Origin: Hydractinia symbiolongicarpus
Lineage: Eukaryota > Cnidaria > Hydrozoa > Anthoathecata > Hydractiniidae
Assembly (NCBI RefSeq): GCF_029227915.1
Contig: NC_079883.1
Coordinates: forward strand, 4,404,001-4,468,000
Length of the DNA: 64,000 nt
Direction of reading: 5' to 3'
Made by a program: the position numbers and the translations under genes. The notes beneath the pieces were generated by a model. That model did not search any database, had not been told where the DNA came from, and worked only from the letters and a program-made list of their open reading frames with translations. Below, piece by piece: positions 36,125 to 44,778 of the stretch (positions are counted from its first letter, which is position 1; every line of letters begins with the position of its first letter).

Positions 36125-39100
36125 ATGACTTCGAGAAATACAGTTGTTGAATTAAGAGCTCTCGCTAGAGAACGCGGCCTACGTGGCTACTCAAGGCTCA
36201 GAAAGGCCGATCTAATCGAATTATTGACACCCACTACCGTACCAGCACCGAGACCCACCAGACCGGTACCAGCGCCTAGACCAATACCGATGCCTAAACC
36301 CGTACCAGCACCGAGACCCTCGAGATCCGGTACTAGCCAACAAGACATGGATTTGATTAAAACCAGAGCTATTTTGAAAAGCAAGTTGATTGAATGGAGA
36401 GACTGGTTGATAAATCATGTACCTAAGGCTATTAAGGATAAAACAACAAAAGCTTTCAAAACCATGAAGGATAAGATCATGGGTTTGTATAAGGACAGTG
36501 TAGAGGAAGAGGTGAAAGAGGAGGAAGAGGTGAAAGAGGAAAATCCTTATACTCCTATTGAAGAAGCGTTTGTAGGAACCTACAAACGATTCAAGATAAA
36601 CTCGGATGGTGGGAAGAATGTCAAGGTATTCCTCGAAAAGGTCGAGCATGTCGTCAAGAGGTTGATGAGTGACGTGCTCGGGCAAAAGAAGTCATTGAAG
36701 ACTCAGGCAACCTTGTGGGTGAAGTGGGTAAGGGAGGACACCAGCTCGGCTGATGCCCTGTGTGTACATGTCGATAAAGCGTTCAATAGCTATATGGAGA
36801 TACCGCACACCCACGATGACATTTCTGATGTTTTCGATCGGATGTGTAATAAGATAATCGAGCAGATTGAAAACCCTGCTCTACCCGCCAGCGGATTCAC
36901 AATCGAAAGGATCCTACATATGCATGTAGATTTTCATAAACTTAAATTAACCAGAGGTAGTTCGTACCTACCGCTGCCGGAGAACTTCAGTGGTAAGCGA
37001 TCCGTGATTAACCCACATAACGAGGGTGACGAGGACTGTTTCAAATGGGCCGTTATCGCTGCTCTCAATCATGGTAAGATCAATAATAACCCTGAACGAA
37101 TCTCAATCCTTAGGAAGCATGATAAGTATAACTGGGATGGTCTAACTTTCCCAATGGCGCTAAATAACATAGATTTGTTTGAGAGAAGGAACCCCGATGT
37201 CGCTGTGCATGTTTTGACAAAGGATGAGGGAGAAGGTATCTACATGTGTCGCAAATCGAAGCATCTGGATCGTAAGGAGACAGTTGTTTTGTTTTTACTG
37301 TGTGATGGGGATAAGAGACATTATATCGCTGTTAAGAACTTGAGCGGTGTCCTGAGCAAGGCCAACTCAAAGCATAAAAATAAGGAGTATTATTGCTTGA
37401 ATTGTCTCTCTGGTTTTCCGAGCGAGCTGAAAAGGGATGAGCACTTTGAGTATTGTAAGGATAATGATGCTGCTAAGGTTCAACTCCCTAAAGAGGGTAC
37501 CGCTCTAACCTTCACCGATGGTAAGTTTCAGCTCAAGGTTCCATTCATCATGTATGCCGATTTCGAAGCTTTTACACAAGAATTGCCCGAGGATGAGAGA
37601 AAAGGCGGATCATCAACCGAGAAAGTTGGTAAACATGTCCCAACCGGATTCTGTTGTTATAGTAAATATGCTCATGGTGAAGTTCCCAACCCTCTTAATC
37701 TTTACCGTGGTGAGGACTGTGTTCCGCGCTTTGTGGATCATGTGGTTTCTGAGGCTGAAAGGTTATATAACATGTTTCCTCAGAAAGAAATGGATCCACT
37801 GACGGATGAGGAGCGTGACGATTTCAATAGATCCGAGGTTTGTCACATTTGTATGAAGGAATTTGATGGTGATGATGATGACATCAAGGTTAGGGATCAC
37901 TGTCATTTCACTGGTAAGTTTCGTGGAGCAGCCCATCAGGAATGTAATCTGCGTTACAAGGTTCCTAATTATATTCCGGTTGTATTCCACAATCTGAGCG
38001 GATACGATGCGCATTTATTCATTAAGGAGCTTGCAAGGAAGTACGGAGAGGATGGTATGGGTGTAATCGCAGAGAATAAGGAGAAATATATCTCTTTCTC
38101 GACCGATGTTAAGGTTGGCGAATATATTAACAAAAATGGTGAGACTAAGGACAAAAAGATAAAGCTAAGATTCATAGATTCGTTTAGATTTATGTCTAGC
38201 GGCTTGAACAATCTTAGTGCAAATCTCGCGGGTGTTAACAACATGAGATGTGATGAGTGTAGCTCAGGCTGCTCGTTTGAATATATTGATGAAAACTATA
38301 TTGCTCACGGGAAATGTGGTGAATGCGATGTCGGTTGCAATAGAAATCTTGATAAGCAGAGTTTACTTGAAAAGTTCCGTAATATGCACACGGGAAACGA
38401 TGAGCAGTTCAGGTTGCTGTTGAGAAAAGGTGTATACCCATATGAGTATGTTAACTCATTCGATAGGTTTAATGAAACTGAGCTCCCGTCAAAGGATGAA
38501 TTTTATAGCGAGCTTAACATGAGTCACATCAGTGATGCTGACTATGAGCATGCTCAGAAGGTTTGGAAAGCCTTTGATATTAAGGATCTAGGTGAATATC
38601 ATGACATCTATCTCAATACAGATGTTCTATTGCTCGCCGGTGTGTTTGAGACATTCAGAGAGACGTGTTTGAGATACTACAAACTAGATCCCGCGCATTT
38701 TTACACAACTCCTGGATTAACTTGGCAAGCATGTCTGAAAAAGACCGGGGTTAGTCTAGATCTATTGTCTGATATTGAGATGGTCACGTTCATTGAAAGC
38801 GGTATTAAGGGTGGATTGTGTCAAGCTGTACACCGCCACGCCAAGGCCAAAAATCCATATATGGGCGATATGTATAATACTTCGGAAGATACAACCTATC
38901 TGCAATATCTTGATGCTAACAATCTGTATGGATGGGCCATGATACAGAAGATGCCCACCGGAGGGTTTGAGTGGGATGATTCCGGTAAATTTACACCCGA
39001 ACTCATTTCAGAGTTGGCTGTGGAAAACGGTGAAAAGGGGTACATGCTTGAGGTCGATGTTAGATATCCACCCGATCTTCATGACGCACATAACGATCTT

Positions 39101-40129
39101 CCTTTCATGCCCGAGAGGAAGGTTATCAATGGGGTCGAGAAGCTGACACCATGTCTTTCGAGCAAGACAAACTACATCATCCATATCCGTGCGCTTGCTC
39201 AGGCTTTGAATCAGGGTATTGTTCTTGATAAGGTTCATAGAGTCTTGAGATTTAATCAGAGTGCGTGGCTGAAGTCGTATATAGACTTCAATACACAGCT
39301 GCGCACGGAGTCGAAGAATGACTTTGAGAAGGATTTTTTCAAGCTGATGAACAATTCGTTCTTTGGTAAGACAATGGAGAATCAGCGTAAACACAAAGAC
39401 GTACGCTTGGCTACGAAGAAGGAACAGTATGAGAAGCTGGTGATGAAACCCAACTTCAAGGGTAGCACGTGGTTCTCGGAAACACTGATGGGTGTAGAGA
39501 TGTCCAAGATCAAGATCAAAATGAATAAACCAATCTACCTAGGACTGGCAATTCTCGACATGTCCAAGATGATTATGTACGAGTTTCACTATGACTATAT
39601 GAAACCGAAATATGGTGATGATGTGAAACTTTGCTATATGGATACTGATTCATTCGTATACCACATAAAAACGGGCGATTTCTACAAGGATATCGCTGAT
39701 GATGTGTCTGAGAGATTTGACACATCGGGGTATGATAAGGAAGATGGTAGACCTCTACCATTAGGTTTGAATAAAAAGATCATTGGGCTGATGAAGGACG
39801 AGTTAGGTGGTAAGGTGATGACTGAGTTTGTAGCCCTAAGAGCTAAGACCTATGCATACAAACAGCTATATGGTAGGGAGGATAAGAGGTGCAAAGGTGT
39901 CAAGAAATGTGTGGTAAGGGAGACCATAGGTTTCGATGACTATAAGAGATGCCTGTTTGAGGGTGAAAATGTTTACAGGGAACAGATGACCTTTCGATCG
40001 ATTAAGCATGATGTTCACACGGTGAAAACAAACAAACTCGCGCTCAATGCCGATGATGATAAACGCATAATTTTAGAAGATGGTATTACCACACTGGCTA
40101 GAGGACATTATAGACACATATCACTGTAA
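36125..40129 (+). CDS. Protein-primed family B DNA polymerase (pPolB), 1334 aa
   Basis: An intact frame. The N-terminus has a SAP/Rho-N module (residues about 1-35), a Pro-Ala-Pro-Arg linker and a charged region (120-150). A domain at about 290-410 contains DEDCFKWAV (Cys305) and KRHYIAV (His399) and could be a papain/OTU-like fold. A small C2H2-like finger follows (YYCLNCLSGF). Exonuclease motifs are MYADFEAF (Asp479, Glu481), HNLSGYDAH (from 622) and YLNTDVLLL (Asp833). A CHICMKEF...DHCHFTGKFRG zinc site starts at 573. Polymerase motifs are LDANNLYGWAM (Asp930), NNSFFGKT (from 1076) and YMDTDSF (Asp1173, Asp1175). Protein-primed enzymes start at the genome ends from a terminal protein. The last 51 nt lie within the right inverted repeat. 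The start is supported by the TATA box at -46 and by the paralogous gene. Confidence 0.95.
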   Translation: MTSRNTVVELRALARERGLRGYSRLRKADLIELLTPTTVPAPRPTRPVPAPRPIPMPKPVPAPRPSRSGTSQQDMDLIKTRAILKSKLIEWRDWLINHVPKAIKDKTTKAFKTMKDKIMGLYKDSVEEEVKEEEEVKEENPYTPIEEAFVGTYKRFKINSDGGKNVKVFLEKVEHVVKRLMSDVLGQKKSLKTQATLWVKWVREDTSSADALCVHVDKAFNSYMEIPHTHDDISDVFDRMCNKIIEQIENPALPASGFTIERILHMHVDFHKLKLTRGSSYLPLPENFSGKRSVINPHNEGDEDCFKWAVIAALNHGKINNNPERISILRKHDKYNWDGLTFPMALNNIDLFERRNPDVAVHVLTKDEGEGIYMCRKSKHLDRKETVVLFLLCDGDKRHYIAVKNLSGVLSKANSKHKNKEYYCLNCLSGFPSELKRDEHFEYCKDNDAAKVQLPKEGTALTFTDGKFQLKVPFIMYADFEAFTQELPEDERKGGSSTEKVGKHVPTGFCCYSKYAHGEVPNPLNLYRGEDCVPRFVDHVVSEAERLYNMFPQKEMDPLTDEERDDFNRSEVCHICMKEFDGDDDDIKVRDHCHFTGKFRGAAHQECNLRYKVPNYIPVVFHNLSGYDAHLFIKELARKYGEDGMGVIAENKEKYISFSTDVKVGEYINKNGETKDKKIKLRFIDSFRFMSSGLNNLSANLAGVNNMRCDECSSGCSFEYIDENYIAHGKCGECDVGCNRNLDKQSLLEKFRNMHTGNDEQFRLLLRKGVYPYEYVNSFDRFNETELPSKDEFYSELNMSHISDADYEHAQKVWKAFDIKDLGEYHDIYLNTDVLLLAGVFETFRETCLRYYKLDPAHFYTTPGLTWQACLKKTGVSLDLLSDIEMVTFIESGIKGGLCQAVHRHAKAKNPYMGDMYNTSEDTTYLQYLDANNLYGWAMIQKMPTGGFEWDDSGKFTPELISELAVENGEKGYMLEVDVRYPPDLHDAHNDLPFMPERKVINGVEKLTPCLSSKTNYIIHIRALAQALNQGIVLDKVHRVLRFNQSAWLKSYIDFNTQLRTESKNDFEKDFFKLMNNSFFGKTMENQRKHKDVRLATKKEQYEKLVMKPNFKGSTWFSETLMGVEMSKIKIKMNKPIYLGLAILDMSKMIMYEFHYDYMKPKYGDDVKLCYMDTDSFVYHIKTGDFYKDIADDVSERFDTSGYDKEDGRPLPLGLNKKIIGLMKDELGGKVMTEFVALRAKTYAYKQLYGREDKRCKGVKKCVVRETIGFDDYKRCLFEGENVYREQMTFRSIKHDVHTVKTNKLALNADDDKRIILEDGITTLARGHYRHISL

Positions 40130-40430
40130 TTTATAGGGCACGACAGGGGAGGGTGGGGAGGGACCCATGGGACGGGTAGGGGGCCCGGGGGACACGGCGG
40201 GGGGAGGTGGTTTTGGACGGATATTATAGAGCATGCCCGCTTATTTAACGTAAAGTGGCAAAGTGCTCATGGATTTATTGACTCCTCTATCGTTGATTTA
40301 ACGTGGATGATCCATAATTTGACGTGGAGTGGTAAAGTGCTAAGGGATGTTATGGACCTTTTACGTTGATTTAACGGATATGCCCGCTTATTTGACATGA
40401 TTGCACTAACATCCGCCTTTTCCTATCTCT
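40079..40430. repeat. Polinton right terminal inverted repeat (352 bp)
   Basis: Reverse complement of 24326-24677, ending CCTTTTCCTATCTCT at 40430. Its inner part includes the final polymerase codons and stop. The two repeats look identical, which implies recent replication or insertion. Confidence 0.95.
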
Positions 40431-41160
40431 GCATCACCGATATTACTGCTTGATGTCGATTTTATTGCAAAATCAACGTTCATGTCATTTTCACTTTTTC
40501 CAGTTTCATGTTCAGATGTTAAATTAATCCAGGAGGGTGGTATGTTTGCGAAGTTAATTTCAATATTTAAATAAAGAGGGTTAACCACTTTCAGATAACA
40601 AAAAACTTCCCGAATAACATACCGATTATTAAATACAGCTTGGAAAGAAATTTTTCATTTTGTAAGTTTTGAATGGCATGTTGCACATATGTATTCTTTG
40701 CCACCAAAACTTTCTACTCTGAAACGAAAATGCTCTTCTGAAATGGCAGGATAATCGACATGGCGAAACAATTTAATTGTCCGCTTATATAAAGAACGAT
40801 TACATATTACACATATATAAAATGGTCAATTCCCAATGCATAATTTTCATCAGAATCAGGCAGATTGTTAACACGCTTACGTTTTGTTGCTTTACCTTCC
40901 CCTGCATAGCGTTTCTTTGCAGTTTTTTTGTGCCTGTTGGCCCTGCTCAGTTTCCCGATATTTAACTACGGACTCCCTTTGCTTTGCTTGGCCTGTTTCG
41001 TTTTTTTTTTTGTATTTACTTGTCGACTCTCTTAGCTAGGATCGACCATTTACCCATTGACTCTCTCAACTTAGCTTAGCCTTGTTCCGTTTTCTGATAT
41101 TTGCCTATTGATTTTTTTCGTTTCACTCGACCTCTTTTAGATTCACGGTACTTCCTGTTC
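40431..41160 (-). pseudogene. N-terminal remainder of the Helentron gene
   Basis: Minus-strand frames continue the gene that is broken by the Polinton. Reading toward the insertion they give a Lys/Arg/Glu-rich repeated N-terminus (about 40900-41160), IDHFIYVCN (about 40815), RHVDYPAISEEHFRF (about 40740), EYICATCH and VVNPLYLNIEINFANIPPSW (40588 onward), ending SSNIGDA at the target site. The next residues (KTKNEDYLD) are found on the other side of the element at 24320 and below, in the same frame when one duplication copy is discounted. Stops and shifts mark it as dead. The IDHFIYVCN...ICATCH order is typical of the N-terminus of Helentron/Helitron proteins in cnidarians. Confidence 0.75.
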
Positions 41161-41406
41161 TGTTCTGTTCTGTTTTGTTCTAGTTTTCTTTTTCAGCGAA
41201 TGTTAAGCATAATGTTACCAGTTATCTGTTCAGTTGTTGTGAGTATTATTGAGTTTCAAGACACATTGCTTCGCCAGGGGACACGTATATTTTGTGTATG
41301 TAGTTTTCAAAATGCTGAAATGAATCAAATTTTAAAAGGGCCGTTCTGTTATTTGTCCTAAACTATTTCGGCTATGAGGATCAAATAAATAAATTTGCGG
41401 GTGGCC
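41161..41406. other. Noncoding with short CTGTT repeats
   Basis: Includes a (TTCTG)n-like patch near 41157-41176. No supported gene. Confidence 0.4.
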
Positions 41407-41811
41407 CTAAATTATAACAAAACTAACGCCGCTAATAATGCCCAGTATTCCTTGCCCTTTATCGGAATCAGATGAATTATGAAAAGTGCGTAATGAAGTG
41501 CTATTGTCTGTAATAATTTGAGAAATATTTTCTAAACTTTGTATTTGTATGACCTCGTTTTCAAGAACCAAACTATTTTGGAGCTCACTTGCGCTTAAGT
41601 ACTGGTTTGTGTATCCTAGGTTTGTGTACTACTTTGTTCCTTCGGAAAGGATATAATCAAGATTACCTTTTTTAAGAGCCGACAAAACGATCAGTTGTAA
41701 GTCTAAACATCCCTGTACCGACTTTAGAATAGTGCAAGGCCCCGGATTAGTTTCAACGTCACCAGAAAGTAAAAGTACCATACGGCGACAGTTTTTATAT
41801 GCGGGGTTCAC
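41407..41811 (-). pseudogene. Transposon fragment with a 2A-like peptide
   Basis: The frame MNPAYKNCRRMVLLLSGDVETNPGP (from 41811) contains a complete 2A motif, GDVETNPGP, at 41763-41737. In active 2A peptides the ribosome skips the Gly-Pro bond, releasing the upstream part. It continues for 34 residues to a TAG at 41629-41631, then stays open in the same frame (SASELQNSLVLENEV ... DSDKGQGILG) to a stop at 41407-41409. 2A peptides are known at the start of coding regions in CR1-like non-LTR elements and a few other animal transposons. No reverse transcriptase is found beside it, so the host element is not determined. Confidence 0.65.
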
Positions 41812-42781
41812 AATAGCGGTGAACGTGTGATCGAGAAAAAAAGCTTTTGAAGCTGGCTCAAAAAATTCAGTAATTCCACCAATACGTTCACAAATAAATT
41901 CATCGATAAGTTCACTATCAATTTTACTATCAAGTCCACCAATAATTTCACTATTAATTCACTATTAAGTTCACCGATAAGTAAATTCAAGTTCAAGGTT
42001 CAGTAAGTTCAATTAATTTGCAATATCTGAATGTTCTGAATAACTAGCTTTTATACTCTGTCGAGTTTCTTCTCTTTTATACTCTGCCGAGTGATGGTTG
42101 TTGCTAAAAAAAAGAAAAGAAATTCATTGTAATTTTTTGTTTTAATAGCACGGTATAAAAATTAACAAACGTATGTCTGCTAGGTTACCAATACATCACA
42201 AAATCAAGTTAAAAAGTATGTGACGCTAATTTTAATTAATTGAAGCTTGCACTTAAAGCAGCTTACCTTCCACTCTTATATAACTTATAACCTGAAAATC
42301 GTTTATAAAATACTAGCTGTTAACCTGTTGTAATCCACAGGTTTGCCAGATTAACTGGTTGTATACACATTTTTGTTCCTACAAAAAAAAGCGTTTTTTG
42401 ACCTGCTTTAACTTTATTAGCACAAAGCATCTAGGCCGAAATTTTCTTTCTTTTTATTCTTCTTTTTTTTGTTTTAAAACACTATTTTCGTTGAGAAAAA
42501 AGACTGTTATTTTTAGAACAAAATTTTCAGGATGTAATTTCAGTAAAAACATTGTGTTGTTTCTTGACCTGTAAATAGAAACACAAGTTTTTTTTTCAAT
42601 ATAAGAAATTTTTTTATAAGAAAATAAGCCTCAAAACCTAAAAATCTTAAGAAAATGTTAAGAAAATCCCCAGTCTCAACATGACAGGATTTAATTTCTG
42701 GAGACCTTCATATTTACATTTAAATACAGTTATTTAATCACCATAATTTCAAAATAACATATACCATGATATATCATTTAT
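41812..42781. other. Noncoding, AT-rich
   Basis: Contains degenerate 'AAGTTCACTATCAA' tandem words near 41880-41985 (encoding VKLIVNL-like repeats on the minus strand). No gene recognised. Confidence 0.4.
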
Positions 42782-42815
42782 GTGTGGAAAAATCCACGGA
42801 CTCACCCGTCCTTTA
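42782..42815. repeat. Fold-back repeat family member 1
   Basis: GTGGAAAAATCCACGG followed by ACTCACCCGTCCTTTA. The same unit occurs at 56034-56059, and in reverse orientation, more diverged, at 48918-48953. It is likely the terminus of an interspersed element. Confidence 0.55.
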
Positions 42816-43690
42816 TATATCGCATTTCATTGTATAAAAACCATACATTTATGTCAGGTATATACGTTGGGGCTTCGAAAATGTTTTGGGGGCCTGTTAG
42901 CGGGATGTCGCTGCTAGGATTTGGTCGACCTCCCTCCTCGTCTTTAGCGGATTTCCGTCCGTGAAATACACGCCGATATCCCACAAACGGAGCCCAAAAT
43001 ATTTTTAGAAGACCCTTAACCAAGCAAAAATTTTCTGAGGATCTAGAGGCTCAAATTCTTAAAATCTTTTCCCTTGACACACTAACCATGACGGCACCTC
43101 ACAGAAACTCTAAACTAAGTTCACTCAATCTTCCATTTTACAGGATTCCAGGGTTGGAAGATATGTAGTTAGCGAAATTGGTATATATATATACTCCATT
43201 TTTCCCAGTCAGCTAAATGAGAGCACACATGGCATAACTTTATGAATATTTAAAGATTTATATCTCTAGCCTAGATATTTAAAATACTATTCCCTGTTAA
43301 GTTAGAAAAAAAATATTGTAGCTACAGGGAAGTTTCAAATTAAAATATTAATCACCTATAATTCAGTTCAACAACACCAAAATTTAAGATTTCTTCAAAA
43401 TATCTCAAAAGTTCTAGGTGATACCTATTCAACTTTTCGGCATGTTCGGTTTGTTCTGCAACGTTTACAAGAAAGGGATTCAATATAAATACGTATCTTT
43501 ACGTTTTTCTTAATGCAGATTATTTCTAGTCCTTTTAGCAATCAGCAGCAAAAAATGGCTTTCTGGCCACCTAAAAAAAATTGCGACTTTGAGACGGGTC
43601 GTAAATGTTAATACTGTATTGTCATTGGTTCAAAACTATTAGCCTGCAAACCATGCAATAAACACTGAAAAAGTACACAATATCTATACT
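42816..43690. other. Noncoding, a GC-richer patch at 42870-43000
   Basis: The patch is open on the minus strand (GPQNIFEAPTYIPD and similar), but the product matches nothing I know and is probably part of a repeat. Confidence 0.35.
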
Positions 43691-43699
43691 ACGACTATA

Positions 43700-44260
43700 A
43701 TTACCCGCGGCGTCCAGGTCTGTGCTGTCTTTATATGTATCTCTATTTTCCATCCGGCGATTTTAAAGATTCCGCCCCGAGTGACGATGTCGGAAATCAA
43801 CAAAAGAGATAATTTTTTGCAAAAATTTCAATGAAATTCGTTTAAAGAGATTGCTTAGCCTGTTTCCTTAAAGTTACAACAACACTATTTTCTTGACTCG
43901 TAAAATAATTTACATGTGGAACACAAAATTTAAATGCTTGATACCTAATAGTGATCAAACGAAATAAATTGTAAAACTTATGTTACTTTCTCTCAACAGT
44001 TTTTGTATAAATATCCTTTTTTATTTAAAACGATTTGTTAACTTGTTGAAATATACAACAAACGAACAGTAAGTTAACTATAAAAGTTTAAAATTTTTTC
44101 TCTTATCACAAATTGATTTTGTTAATTATGTAAAAAAAGGCGAGATTAATTGAAACGTAATTCAATTTCCCCTGGTCCTTGGCCTGATATGAAGCGTGCA
44201 ACCATTTCAAACAGGTAGACAACTGGTATTATTAATAAAACAACTATTTAATCCCGTGGA
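43700..44260. repeat. Interspersed repeat, copy A
   Basis: The block from about 43850 to 44160 is the reverse complement of 49966-49650, and 44165-44255 of 48745-48655. The first part (about 43710-43800, with GGCGATTTTAAAGATTCC) recurs at about 59910-59995. It has no coding potential; the family is unknown. Confidence 0.65.
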
Positions 44261-44608
44261 AGAATCCGATATAGATACTGAATAAAAAACAGCAAGATAG
44301 TGAGTGAAATTAACCATAAAATTCATTGTTCTTTTAGTCAAAACGTTTTGTTGTTAAATCCATTGAAACAAGGATAAACAAAACAAATATGTTTCTTATA
44401 TATCAGTAGACAATAGACACGTGCTGAAGGCAATAGTAAAAATTAATTACCTGTAACTTTTATGTAATACAGTTACACAAACCGTGACTTTTTTAAAACA
44501 AAATTTTCAAATCAGTTTGAAAAAGCAGACAAAACACGGATTGAAAATAAAAGTTTAGCAAAAGTAAAATGTTACCGTGCCTGTTTCTTTAGAAAAAACA
44601 GTACATCC

Positions 44609-44778
44609 ACGGACGGACGGACGGACGGACGGACGGACGGACGGACGGACGGACGGACGGACGGACGGACGGACGGACGGACGGACGGACGGACGGACGG
44701 ACGGACGGACGGACGGACGGACGGACGGACGGACGGACGGACGGACGGACGGACGGACGGACGGACGGACGGACGGAC
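44609..44778. repeat. (ACGG)n microsatellite, 42.5 units
   Basis: An uninterrupted 170-nt array with no imperfections. Both strands are open in several frames only because the repeat lacks stop codons. Confidence 0.98.

Larger units (their letters stand above)
24326..40430. mobile_element. Complete Polinton/Maverick (adintovirus-like) element, 16,105 bp
   Basis: It is bounded by 352-bp inverted repeats and a 5-6-bp target duplication. It encodes protein-primed DNA polymerase B, a retroviral-type integrase, an FtsK/A32-like packaging ATPase and a capsid-type protein, the diagnostic Polinton set. The length is in the usual 15-20 kb range. The coding DNA looks visibly richer in G and C than its flanks. 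A separate adenovirus-type protease gene was not recognised. Gene order is a minus-strand virion-type gene, then a plus-strand block (26143-30584), a minus-strand coiled-coil protein, two plus-strand paralogues, a minus-strand integrase, and a plus-strand early cluster ending with the polymerase. Lesions exist in three genes (24910-26104, 26143-26706, 29328-29732), while MCP, ATPase, integrase and polymerase are open. Confidence 0.97.

Noticed and set aside
36187-36685. Gly-rich antisense frame (LGAGTGLGIGIG)
   Set aside because: Complement of the Pro-Ala-Pro-Arg linker of the polymerase.
40950-41160. A separate approximately 50-bp tandem repeat
   Set aside because: The periodic words are better explained as the Lys/Arg/Glu-rich repeated N-terminus of the Helentron protein on the minus strand.
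41629-41811. 2A motif as part of the adjacent Helentron gene
   Set aside because: Separated from the Helentron N-terminus by noncoding sequence and no frame link; kept as an independent fragment.
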